Source: Phragmites australis (Eukaryota; Streptophyta; Magnoliopsida; Poales; Poaceae). Taken from it: a stretch of 64,000 nucleotides of DNA. Every line of letters begins with the position of its first letter. Position 1 is the stretch's first letter. Under the pieces are notes generated by a model, which did not search any database, was not told the DNA's origin, and saw only the letters and a list, made by a program, of their open reading frames with translations. The translations under genes were made by a program, and so were the position numbers. The stretch spans positions 56,097,001 through 56,161,000 of the forward strand of contig NC_084921.1 of the NCBI RefSeq assembly GCF_958298935.1, in the 5' to 3' direction. Positions 1-11,146 of the stretch are shown one piece after another.

Positions 1-503
1 CATCCACTTGTTTCTCTCTCTTGCTCCTCTTCAAATAATCGCATTTTTTTTATTCGCTCAAATGAGTTACATAGGGCATCAAGCTGCAACTTGAGCAATT
101 GTTTCTTTTTTTTAACGGTTGACTAAAGGAGTGTGAATAATAAGATTTGGATCAACTGGCCGTTGGATGTTTCGTATTTTGCATTGATGATGCTGGTAGC
201 TGTATTATAAGCTATAACTTATAGTTTTTATTATGTATCGACATTCAAGTTTGTTTTTTTCAAATTGCTTATTGTTACTAGCAATATATGTGTTTCTCCA
301 GTATATATATTATCGGGTGAAAATTTTCGACACCCATTACAGACACGGGTATACAACTATTTAAAGGTGGCCGCGTTGGCACAAAATTCTCCCTCGCTTT
401 CTCCAGTCTCCAGCCCCCTCCCGCGAGATTTCGCCAATTTCTCGCCCCACCCTCTCTCTACAAATTCGCGAGGCCTCGCTGCGGATTCAATAGAGCGGGC
501 CGG
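1..503. promoter_or_regulatory. Upstream region and possible core promoter of the DUF506 gene
   Basis: AT-rich sequence without a recognisable gene. A TATA-like box (ctatttaaa) lies near 358-366, about 140 bases before the first ATG of the DUF506 gene. The downstream stretch to 503 is C-rich, as is common in grass 5' untranslated regions. The transcription start is not visible, so this assignment rests only on position and composition. Confidence 0.3.
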
Positions 504-2250
504 ATGATGCTGCTCGCCAATGAGTTCGCCATCTCGGCGCGCCGGAGGGTGGTGCCGTGGGGGTTCCCGGCGCCGGTGGGCGAGCTGTGCCTGCGGACGA
601 GGGCTGCTGCAGCCGAGGGGTTCGGGAGCCACAGCCACGAGAGCGACATGGATTGGCGATGCTCGTCAGCGAATTTCTGGAGAACGGCGGCAGCGCCGGC
701 GGGGACTCGCGCGGCAGCAGCGACAACGAGTCCGGCCCCTCCGACCTCGCCGACAAGATCTCGGTATGCATACGCCCTCCCCCCCATGCTACTTCGCGTT
801 TGCATCGTTAGTTTAAGTGTTGACCCAAAACAAACAAATTACTGCTTCTGAAGCTGCGATGTTGGTTGCTTTCATGTCAATTATGTCTCGTATTTATGAG
901 ATTGCTTGCCTGGTTGATCTGACTTTACTGGATCATCACGCTACAAAACAAAAAAGTACAATAAGCTCGCGGTCCTAGTTTACACCTCTGTCCTCAATTT
1001 CGAAATACACACTGAGATTTCTACAATCAGCAGTTTACTTGCACAACCTTAATTCTGTTTCAATTTGTTACATCACATTGTTATTGTCCACTGAATTGTA
1101 GGCACTAGTCAGCATATGTACAGGTGGCATTATGTTAGAATTGAACCCGACTACTATGATGCTTAGCGAGCGATGTCTCCAAAATTCACATATATGCTCA
1201 CCGTTGAAAAAAACAGTCCATGCATCCTTTTTGTTTTCCTGCCGTAACCTTGTGCTAGTAACTTGTAAACTATTCACGTCCCAAACTACAAATTGGCCTG
1301 TTTGGCTTGTTACCTTTACTATGCATCAGTAGTCCTGTTACCCATATAAATGATTGGATAAGTAGTGTTGGATACCTGATAGATATGTATGCCATGTATG
1401 CCGGAACTGACATTCCATGCACCATGCTGTAGATGTACAAGCAAGGTGGAGATGAGAAAGAAAATGAGCTGCTGTCCATGGTCCACTCACTACTGTTCTC
1501 TATCCACGATTCGGAGCTTCAGGCTTTCAAAAGAGCTCAATGCAGTGGCAGTTGTATCCGCCATTTACTTGTGAAGCTCTTGAGATACTCAGGATATGAT
1601 GCAGCAGTTTGCACATCCACATGGCAGGGTTTTGACAAGATACCTGGAGGTACTTGAGATGAGAGCTTGGATCCATACACGCTTAGTTCTGAGAGTCGTT
1701 CCACGATTTGCTCCACAAATCCAGCTGTGTGACTAAACTGTTTGTGTTTTCCCAATCAGGTGACCATGAGTACATTGATGTCATAACGGACAGTGATACT
1801 ATGGGTCCAGAGCATCTGATCATTGATATGGACTTCAGGAGCCACTTTGAAATTGCCAGGGCAGTTGATTCTTTTGGCACCCTGCTGAATTCGTTTCCAG
1901 TGGTCTATGTTGGCACCCTTCCCAGACTGAAGCAGTTCCTGCATGTGATGGTAGACGCTGCAAAATGGTCCCTGAAGCAGAACTCTATGCCCCTTCCACC
2001 TTGGAGATCCTTGCCTTATCTCCAAGCGAAATGACACTCCAAGTATGAGAGGAAAGACTTGAATACTGAACAAGACTTGCACGACACAGCTTCAGATCAT
2101 GCACTGTGCTTTGGGCACCTGAAGAGGCTGAAATCCTCCCTTCAGTCAGTACTTGATACCGGAAGATTGCTGATGATGCCAATCAATGCTGACAAGAAGA
2201 GGATGCCAAAGTTTTAGAGGCGGCGGCGGTGTTCCCTTCTCAGTTCTTGA
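504..2250 (+). pseudogene. PDDEXK-like protein of the DUF506 family, apparently disabled
   Basis: Three exons are visible: 504-763, 1433-1649 and 1760 to the end, with GT-AG introns. The translated pieces match plant DUF506 (Pfam PF04720, PDDEXK nuclease-like, biochemical role not established): LVSEFLENGG and SSDNESG in exon 1, ENELLSMVHSLLFSIHDSEL and SGYDAAVC in exon 2, EYIDVI and LIIDMDFRSHFEIAR in exon 3. Three lesions are seen. First, the ATG frame (504) carries the family-like EGFGSHSHESDMD and then loses frame; MLVSEFLENGG continues in another frame at 659, as if one T were missing near 653. Second, TGA at 2032-2034 stands where the family has a tryptophan, and family-like coding (HSKYERKDL, GHLKRLKSSLQS, GRLLMMP) continues past it. 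Third, TAG at 2215-2217 precedes an Arg-rich tail ending at 2250. It is either a young pseudogene or an allele with sequencing errors. Confidence 0.8.
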
Positions 2251-3271
2251 TGGATTTCTATGTGCGCTCCTCTTTTGAGAGGTTTGGGAGTTTACAGATA
2301 AGGTGAAATAGGTGGTGGATACTAACAGGTCATGTGAGTGGAGGTAACATCCCAGGTTTTTTGAAGGCATATAAGAAAAACACAAAAATTCTTTTTTGAA
2401 TTTGGTTTTTTGTTCTTTCAGCGAAGATGGATATGCCAGTGGTGCATCCCATGTACAATTGAGAGTTACCACAAAATCCCCCCACCCCCCCGGGTTATAT
2501 TGATTTTTGGTCATAGAGTCGTTGTTCCCTTCAACTTGTTCATTTGGAGGATACCTCCCCCCTGTAGCAGAAGCTGATAGATACTGTTGATTCCCACTAC
2601 TTTGTAATTGTAGACTGTACAAGTTGAATCATCCGCTGTTTCGAAAAGAAATACAGTATACGTTTTGCTTCATCTGGTTGTGCCGTCAAGATAAATGTTT
2701 GCAGTCAAAGTTGTGCCTACCTAAAAAAGGATGTTTGAAATTGTTTTAACCCATAGAAATTTACGTGGTTGCAATATAACCATCGGCCAGAAATAATAGG
2801 AGAATCCGATAATCATATCCCGACTTTAATATGTTCTTTGTTACAAAATTGCGCGAGAGAAGTCATGGTTGCAATCACAAAACTAAATATGCAGGCCAGG
2901 GAAGCAAGAGGTGGGATCCATGTGAGTTTGTCCATGAACAAAAAGCTAGATGGTTAGTGAATGAGCCATGTTACCGTCCCTAAGATGACTCTACTCTCAA
3001 ATCTCAATAGGCACGACTTGGTTGCATCTCAGCACACTCTTGAATCTTGATCCCTTATAGCAAAGGTATCAGCAACCTGGAAATACATCAAAATGACAAC
3101 GCCAACCATCAGCACAAGAAAGTAGACACATATCCTATTTTCACATGGTCAAGGAAGAAGTAAGAACCCAAGTGACAGCTCGCATAGCAAAAGAACTATT
3201 CATGCATCACAAATCCACTGCTGCAGGATTGCAAATAACTAATAGTATAAGAAGTAAACACATGATATCAA
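2251..3271. other. 3' flank of the DUF506 pseudogene and intergenic DNA
   Basis: No gene is recognised. The first about 400 bases are probably the old 3' untranslated region. They include a C-run near 2480-2490 and an aataca-rich stretch near 2650. The remainder is AT-rich with only short chance reading frames. Confidence 0.4.
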
Positions 3272-3345
3272 GGTTTCGTGGTGTAGTTGGTTATCACGTC
3301 AGTCTAACACACTGAAGGTCTCCGGTTCGAGCCCGGGCGAAGCCA
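3272..3345 (+). tRNA. tRNA-Val (anticodon AAC)
   Basis: A complete cloverleaf can be drawn. The acceptor stem GGTTTCG pairs with CGAAGCC, with one G-T wobble. The D arm contains the A-box-like TGTAGTTGGTTATCAC. The anticodon stem TCAGT pairs with ACTGA around the loop CTAACAC, so the anticodon is AAC (valine). The T arm carries the B box GGTTCGAGCCC. There is no intron, the discriminator base is A at 3345, and CCA is not encoded, as expected for a nuclear tRNA. It reads GUN valine codons after A34 is modified to inosine. An AT-rich stretch with T-runs follows at 3346-3360, suitable for Pol III termination. Nothing looks degraded. Confidence 0.95.
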
Positions 3346-4003
3346 TACTCTTTTCTTTTTGTTACTCTGCGTCTGCGTCTGCGTCTCTGCGAGGTGAGAC
3401 TAGTTTGAGCCCACCAGGTGGAGATTATATTAAATTTTAGTACAGTATATCCTTACTTTATAGAAAGAATTCTAAACAACATAGAAACTGCACAATAAGC
3501 TCATCCAAGACCTTCTAGCATCTCCCTCCCCTCCGGTGGCCTCCACCTCCCAACGCGGCCACCCAACGCGTCGAAGATGAACGGAGCCAAAAAGAACTCC
3601 TCACATCGAATCCGCAGAGCAACCTTAGATTTTGAAACGTCGCATGAACTGACACCTCCAGAGTAATCCGAGATGCCTGTAAACCGCTGAACGCATTTCA
3701 GCTATCGATGAACCAGACTCGAAAGAGAGAAACAAACTCGACAACTTCCACCTCAAAGCCAGCGAGAATAGAGATCTAATAGCAACCTCTGCGCCCATCA
3801 ATACACAGACTAATGATCCAGAAACCTCCACCGCAAAGGGGATAAAAACACGAACACCCCATTATTCACCAACAAAAACACCAACACAAAACTCCCAAAA
3901 ACAACCACACCAAAAACGCCCTGAAAAATCTTACAAACCAACCAACAAAATAGGATCAAACTACTACTATCTACCTACAAACTACACCAACCCAGCACCA
4001 ATT
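3346..4003. other. Intergenic region with short repeats
   Basis: A short (CTGCGT)n tract lies at about 3366-3391. From 3480 to 3980 the sequence is strongly strand-biased (rich in C and A on this strand), which could be an old antisense retroelement relic. A segment of about 28 bases (ggatcaaactactactatct and following) at 3953-3980 recurs at 4024-4051, a local direct repeat about 71 bases apart. No gene is supported. Confidence 0.35.
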
Positions 4004-4548
4004 GGCCGAATCCGCCATCTCTCGGATCAAACTACTACTATCTACCTGCAAAGATGCCCCCATTCTCCCCGCCCTCCCCATCCCGACTTGTGACTGTGGT
4101 AAGCCTGCCATGGTTCTTCAGTCGCTACATGAAGATAGTGCTGGTCATGCTTACTACGTGTACACGGACTATCGTATGAGTGTATATTTGTTATGAGTTA
4201 AGGTAGAAATATATGGCATTACTTTTGCTGACTTGACGTTTTAATAATTTTCAAGAGTGGGAGATGTGCTACTTCTTCCAATGGATTGATGGGTCCGAGA
4301 TGTATGACTAGAGGATTCTGAAGATAAAACGGTTTAGTCAGTATCCAAAACCATATGACAAGTTTGTTCATTGGTTTCCTCCTCCACCAAATTCGTCAAA
4401 ACTGATGGATAAAGAGAAGTGGGAATTAAGAATACACGTGTTACGGATCCTCCGTTGTGCAACTGCGGAAAGCGAAGCGTACTTTGTGAACCTTCTAGAG
4501 GGTCCTCTTACTTCTGCTGCAAAGGGGGATGACGAGGGTAAAAATTAG
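4004..4548 (+). pseudogene. GRF-type zinc-finger protein, broken copy
   Basis: The first part (about 4002-4190) encodes PTCDCGKPAMVLQSLHEDSA and AYYVYTDYRM. After an intron-like gap, 4256-4548 encodes EWEMCYFFQWIDGSEMYD and YPKPYDKFVHWFPPPPNSSK. This is the GRF zinc-finger module (Cys-x-Cys-Gly start, cysteine before an FFQW block) found in many grass proteins and often carried by transposons. The copy lacks an ATG. It has an in-frame TAG at 4309-4311 directly after MYD, and the 3' end runs into TAG at 4546-4548. The acceptor-like tcaag|ag at 4251-4257 suggests that an intron was once present. It is probably a dead duplicate or transposon passenger. Confidence 0.6.
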
Positions 4549-4813
4549 GTATAGTTACTTGTTTACAATTGTAATAAGGAAGTGTTATATGTTATATAAC
4601 ATGTATCATATTTTTATTAGAGAGGGAGGAGAGTAGTCATTGGGCCTTCCAAGCCCATTCATTATCTCTCTCCGCGTCTTCTCCTTCCTCGTCGCCGTCC
4701 ATCTTTCGTCACCCACCTCCCCCTCTGCTCATCGCGCAGGCACCGCTCACAATCTGAATCTGCTAATCTAATTTCGGGTTTGCGGCAGGACCCCCTCCTC
4801 CCTCTTGGATTGG

Positions 4814-7800
4814 ATGGCCACCAAATCATCCCTCCTCCCTCCCCCATTCATCTCTTCCCGCCCGCAACCTCGCCCTTTCGCTCTCAACCTCCGCCGCACC
4901 AACCCCACCTTTTCGCTGCTCGCATGCGCCGCCGGGGACTCCGCGTCCACGCCGGCACCGGACGGCAACAACAACAACAACCCTCTCGCCGCGGTCATCG
5001 AGGTGCCCCGCACGCTCTGGCGCCGCACCCTGCAGCCGCTCGGGGACTACGGCTTCGGCAACCGCAGCGTCTGGGAGGGCGGCGTCGGCCTCTTCATGGT
5101 CTCCGGGGCCGCCCTGCTCGCCCTCGCCCTCGCCTGGCTCCGCGGATTCCAGCTACGCTCCCGATTCCGCAAGTACCAGACCGTCTTTGAGTTCACACAG
5201 GCCTGCGGGATCTGCGTCGGCACGCCCGTCCGGATACGAGGGGTCACCGTCGGCTCCGTCGTCCGCGTCGACTCTTCCCTCAGGAGCATCGATGCTGTCG
5301 TCGAGGTGCGCCTCTTCCCTTGCTTCCCTTCTACTACTAGTTTTCGCTAGTACCACTGCACTTGATATCAAAACCTTTGTTGCTTTCATACTACATGAAA
5401 ATTGCATGTAATACTAGAACCATGAAAATAACATTTGTTTAATTCAATCCATACCCCTTCCCATAATTTGCCGCTTCCACAGCTTATTTTACTTGAATAA
5501 ATATGAACATCTAATCCAATATATGATGCATCTTTCTACATTCTACCCAAGATCACAATTCTGTTCTAATTGTTAAAAGTAAACTTGGGCTAGAGTTGTT
5601 CACAGGGAGTTCTCTAAGTTGTTCATCATGGAAAAAAGCATCTAAAATCTAGTCCTGCCAGTAAACTTGTTACGATTTGATTTCAAACTGCCTCACCAAG
5701 CATTAGATCTATCAAATCTGGTAAATTAGATGTGGACAGCACAAACCTGATGCGCGGCCATCCTGAGTGTTAGGGTCAAATCCTCTGCATAAATGTTTTT
5801 CACTATTTACTTGGGACTTTGGACTTTTCGTTTCACTGCTGATGTCACAGGCCTATGACTTGTATGAAAGTACAACCTTCCAAAACGTTACATTGCCTTA
5901 ATGCTTTCCCTCAGATGCTTCTAATTGATAGAGCAACCTTTTGAAACTGAACCATACTTTAATTCCGCCAATATGTCATTGTTTCGTTTTTTCCATTTCT
6001 ATTGTTCATGAGGTCTTGTGTTCGTGTAGTCCAACGAACTTTTCAGCTCTCTTAGATACATTTTTTCTTATGGACAATTTGTGCCGGACAATTAGGTTGA
6101 GTGTAGCTTTCAATCATCACCCCGTTTCTGCCATCACTATGTTCAGCTATCTATCATCAACCCATCTTTATATTTAGATGTCATTTCTTAAGTCTGCGCA
6201 GAGGCTGGTCCGTATTCCAATTTTACATTAGCGCTGTGCTAGTCAATTGTGCATCCATAGCCCCCTTTTTCCCTTTCATGCTATCTACCTTACATTTCTT
6301 CAGTTTATAAACTGCTCTATTCTCGTTAGCAATATGCTTTGGGCTGAATTTCAGATATTCTCGCTGTGGCAGGTTGAAGATGATAAAATCATTATACCAC
6401 GTAATTCAGTGGTTGAGGTGAATCAGTCTGGTCTTCTAATGGAGACACTGATTGATATTACACCGAAAGATCCACTCCCTGCACCTTCAGTAGGACCACT
6501 TGATCCAGACTGCTCCAAAGAAGGCTTGATTCTCTGTGACAAAGAGAGGATGAAAGGACAGCAAGGAGTAAGCTTAGATGCTCTGGTTGGAATATTTACC
6601 CGTCTAGGAAGAGACATGGAGGAAATTGGTGTTAATAAAAGCTATAAGTTGGCTGAAAAAGTTGCATCTATAATGGAAGAAGCACAACCTCTTCTTACAC
6701 GGGTACATTCTTCTCTCCAATCTTCACACAAGTGTCTTCGAACTAGTATATTTGTCATATTTACCTTGTTGGAATCTGTGTGCAACCGATTTCTTCACTC
6801 AATCCTGCTGGATAGGACTGCATGGTTCAAATGCCTTATTCCCTATCACTGGGGCTTCATTCTGCATGGCTCAGCAATGTTTCCTAACACATCATATATG
6901 CCAAGGTGCAAATCATGTTCTTATTAATAGTTCGTCCAAAGTGTGATGGGCTGCGTGCACCTGCTCAGTGCATAGGCCGGAACCTTATTTCAGTATTGAA
7001 ATAAAGCTTCCTTTATCTTTTAAAAAAAGATTTCCACCATCATTTATTTGCCTTGGCGCACTGCTACATATCCCAAATATCAGCATGCTAGCTCTGCATT
7101 CAGCAATAACTAAGGTAGAAATGGTACAACTTGTCCATTCTTTATTGAGACTTCAGTTAAATCAGGTTCACATACAGCATACCTGCTCCAGTTGGCATGT
7201 CTACTTGCCTCTTTTTTTCTGAGTAATGGTCAAGAGTAGGGGACCTCCACTTAGTTGGAGTGTGGTGTTAGGTTATTATTCTTTGTGTTGCATGCTTTTG
7301 GAAAAGTGGGTGGTGTGTGGTGCTTTTTCCAATTATTTTGTGAATTTTGTTCTTTTTGTAAAATATTGATAAAATTTTGTTGGAAGCTACTTCTGCTGTT
7401 AAATGTCGTATACATGGAATTAAATGGTAGTTATGGAACAGATTGAAGCCTTAGCTGAAGAAATTCAACCTATGCTCTCTGAGGTTCGTGATAGTGATCT
7501 GCTGAAGGATGTGGAGATTATAGCTAAAGGCCTGGCTGATGCATCTGGTGATTTAAGGTATTCTTAGAAAGTGCTATGATCTAACAGATAATCTTTATTC
7601 AACTTCAAGCATCTTGCTTCTTTTTCTGGAATGCATGTGTAGTGACTAGTGCGGTTCACGATTAACAAGGGCATCAACTGGTAATACAATGATTTTGTCC
7701 AAAAGAAACTTATTTGCACAGCTCAACTGGTAATCCTGTTGCTTGTTACATTTTGCTACTCCTATAAATATTGTGCTTTAATAATAAGTTGTGTTCCATA

Positions 7801-8180
7801 AAAATATATACACTGTAGCATACTATTAGTACAGATACTCCATTTTTATTTGCAAATAATGTTATGGTAGACGCTTAACTTTTCCTTTGCTGCCATGCAG
7901 AAGGCTGAAGTCTTCCATGCTTACCCCAGAGAACACTGATCTTATTAAGCAGTCTATTTTCACCCTTATATTTACTCTTAAGAACATTGAGGTTCGTACT
8001 TTTTTACCATTTTTGCATTACCTGTTTCTCAAACTGAACAACAAGTTGACAGTTATTTGCTGTGCTGTGCCTTTTTCTTTCTTTCAGAGTATCAGCTCAG
8101 ACATATCTGGTTTCACCGGTGATGAGACAACAAGGCGCAACATCAAGCTTCTGATCAAGTCTCTCAGCAGGCTATTGTGA
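4814..8180 (+). CDS. TGD2: TGD2-like MCE-domain subunit of the chloroplast lipid importer
   Basis: Five exons join in frame: 4814-5305, 6373-6702, 7442-7557, 7901-7991 and 8088-8180, giving 373 residues (Arabidopsis TGD2 is about 380). ATG 4814 opens a Ser/Pro/Arg-rich plastid transit peptide (MATKSSLLPPPFISS). One membrane segment lies at about residues 90-109 (GVGLFMVSGAALLALALAWL). It is followed by the MCE domain (about 125-205: FEFTQACGICVGTPVRIRGV, SVVRVDSSLR, IIIPRNSVVEVNQSGLL). The rest is a helical C-terminal region ending NIKLLIKSLSRLL. In the known system, TGD1 (permease), TGD2 (substrate binding, phosphatidic acid) and TGD3 (ATPase) form an inner-envelope ABC importer that brings ER-derived lipid into chloroplasts for galactolipid synthesis. 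Splice sites are GT-AG throughout and no damage is seen. Confidence 0.93.
6940..7035 (+). repeat. Possible retroposon 3' tail in TGD2 intron 2
   Basis: The block around gggctgcgtgcacctgctca, followed by gccggaacc and attgaaataaagcttccttt and a short A-rich stretch, resembles the 3' ends of grass LINE/SINE copies. It lies in a large intron of TGD2. The 5' limit is not visible, so the call rests on the tail alone. Confidence 0.35.
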
Positions 8181-8870
8181 TTGCTCAGTGGACCTTTCTC
8201 TGTGCAGGATTGCTTGGAACGGGAAATTGTTGGTAGAGTAGGGCTGTCTTGGTACGTGAGACTGAGGTAATCAGTTAGCAAGAGAACCTAATGAATGTTC
8301 AACAAGGTTTTGAATAGTGGGGTTAATCTCTCCGTTGGTTTTGGTCCAAGTTTTCTAAATTCTTGAACATTCCGAATTCAATCGAACAAAAATAGAAGAG
8401 GAGGCATCGGGAGGAATATCTCCGTGAGCTTTGGTCAGTCATATAGGCTCATTTATGTTTATAACTTAGCTTCCTGGTTGAGCAAGTGTATTCAAGTCAC
8501 GAGAATACATGAAAACTAGCTTCATTGCTGTCTTTCCTACGGTTTTGGGTGTAGCATTGGTGATTGGTGCTGCGCGATGTATTGCACATGACAGTGAAGG
8601 CATTTTTTTGGAGGGCAAGTAACGTGAAGGCATTGGAAACACGTCCAGGTGTTGCGTAAGATATTATCATGCATGTGGATAGGTAGATGTAGGGCCGCTT
8701 CGGATTTTACATGGTTGAACAACAGTTGATATATATCAAGACTCAAGTTTCAAAAAAGAGGACATTAGCTATGGAAGTAAGCATTTAGGCATAGATGGAA
8801 GATGATGAATCGGTGAGTGCTGATCGAGGGCCCACGCCTGTCTATCCCCTCGGTATCTATGTGTTTTTAT
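8181..8870. other. 3' flank of TGD2
   Basis: Probable 3' untranslated region followed by AT-rich intergenic DNA up to the copia 5' LTR. No coding sequence, RNA gene or clear repeat is recognised. Confidence 0.4.
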
Positions 8871-9064
8871 TGTTACAAATAGATATCTTTTTAGTGTAAC
8901 CATGTGATCAATTGTTAAAAGATATATCTCACTAATAGATTTCTCATTATGTTCCTTCATCATGTATATATATGTAAATTGTTTATTAAATCAATACAAG
9001 CGTTTCATTCTTTCTACTATATTTTTTGAGTTAAATCTCTCGATCTCTTTCTATTTTTAAAACG
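8871..9064 (+). repeat. 5' LTR of the copia element
   Basis: About 194 bases, starting TGTTACAAATAG and ending near ttttaaaacg. It is followed by a tatcagcc motif like the usual primer-binding site for an initiator-tRNA fragment. It contains a short (TA)n stretch (tatatatatg near 8966), which is the position where the 3' LTR carries its extra insertion. The exact 3' edge is uncertain by a few bases because the two LTRs have diverged. Confidence 0.75.
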
Positions 9065-11146
9065 TTATCAGCCACTATTGTTCTAGCCCTATTGCTAATT
9101 GGTCACATCCAGATCAAGAACACATGCTCGACGGTCTCTACAGCGAAGAAGAGTGGCACGACGGCCTCGACACAGCGAAGATTGGAGACACGAAGTCATC
9201 GACACAACGACCCCCCTGCTCCACCGGTGGCATCTCCAAGATCTTCCAATCGGAGGCGATGCAATCCACGACCCGGTATGCTCATCGTCTTGCCTCCTTA
9301 TCACCGGCAGTGCACACTAGCACCGCCTGCCCCATGGCGTTGGCCACTCGCACCACGCATCAGAGGTGGCAATTCGCCCCCTCCAACTGCGCTTGCACGA
9401 GCCAACTGTGGCCCGACGGCGGATGGCCTTAGCCCGACGACGGCCGGTGAATCTGAGGAACGATAGCGCCTCACATGTCGGGAGATAGTAGGCGGATGCG
9501 GTCCACCCATGCTGGTGACCGTGTATTCCTCCAACTGCGACCACCCCGTTTCGGCCACGCTCGCCCGCACCCATTCAGCGGCGCCTCACCCTCACGGCAA
9601 ATACGCCATCCGGCGGCAGCCATCTCGGTGGATCCACCCTCTGGTGGAAATCATCTCCCACGTGCGTTAGCCTATCCGTTGGTGGCCCTCGGTGACTACC
9701 GGTCGACACCCTGCCACCTCCCTCGGTAACCACCCAGCTGTGGCGACTTGCCCGAGCCAGCCACACCGGCATTGCTTTGGCGCTCGACCCCGACAAATCA
9801 GCCTGGATCTCATCGGGTCATGGCACACCGGTGGCGCACCTCCATCAGCAACACGCGACGTGCCCCTTCGCCCTCCGGCGGCCTCCTCGCCGTCCTCACC
9901 CCAGCACAACCACCCTAAGGCGGCCTCCTGCCACGCCTCCTCCGTTGGCGGCGTAGCCCAAGCACCAACAACCATGCTCACCGGTCGATGTCCCTCATAC
10001 GGCGACGTGGACGGCAAGCCTGCACCAGGTCGGCTTCACCGGTGGCCTCTGTGCCACTATAGTAGAGCAGTGACCGGTGGCCCGTAGTCACCTGCTAATC
10101 GACGACAAGAAACGACGATCGGTTGCCCGACGCACCGGCCTGCCCGATGATGGCATCGACTCTCCAGCGGCCCTGCTTACATCCTGGTCGGCTCGGCTCC
10201 AGCCTAACTCCGGCGGCGGCGGTGGCACCGAGGCGCCGGTCGGTTTCCTCCTTTCTTATTTGTGTGCGGGGAGGGGGGAACCTGCATGGGCCACTGGGCC
10301 CAAAGTCCGATTGGGCCACAACCCAAGTTGACTCGGCCCACATGCCAGTAAACCCAGCCTAAGGTCATTTTGCAAAAGAGACCTCTAGTTTCTGAATTTT
10401 TGCAATATGGTCCAACTAATAGTGCTGTGTATTAAGTACTTGTCGTGTTTAGGCCCCTAAAATTTACTATAATTATATCCAGTAGTATTTACTGTTGTAG
10501 TTTAACATTTCAGACCCTGTTTTTTGGAATATTGTGCAATGTTCAATGAGTTTGACTCATGCAGTCCCTATAACATGCACTTATGTTTGCGACCGCTTTA
10601 ATTTTGCAATTGAGATTCATTATCTTGCAAAATTATGCATTAATTCACCTTAATTAAGCCCAATGAGCCTTTACGCCCAAATGTGCTTAATTCAAGCAGA
10701 ATTAAAATGCAAAATTAAGTGACTACCTCAACTAATATTGATATAACACAAGGTTATGGATGTTATGAAATATACTGCAATATTTGCAGATTATGCTCAT
10801 AACAGCGAATTACTTGCCCACTACTGTGCGGTATACATTACTTTTTTGACTACCGTCAAAGTGTTAAACTATTGCTATGCGACCTACACCATTTTTGTGA
10901 TTACATTTAAAGGATTAAATCACTACATTTGAGATCTACACTATTTTTTCAATTACCTTCTATGTGATTACCTCCATTTAAAATTTATGAAACACAAAGT
11001 AATAGAATGACATCTACTGTATATTTGCATATTATCCACCATTACTGTGATATCTACATTTTGTCATCTTGACTTAATGACTACCTTCAACGTATTCTTC
11101 CAAATATTCTAATTAACATAACACAAGGTAATAGGAACATAGACAT

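Noticed and set aside
4780..5190. 136-residue plus-strand frame overlapping TGD2 exon 1
   Set aside because: Out-of-frame shadow of the TGD2 exon, made of Arg/Pro/His from GC-rich codons.
9092..10343. Many frames of 80-130 residues in the GC-rich island
   Set aside because: All six frames are open by composition, there is no conserved motif in any of them, and they sit inside a retroelement leader.
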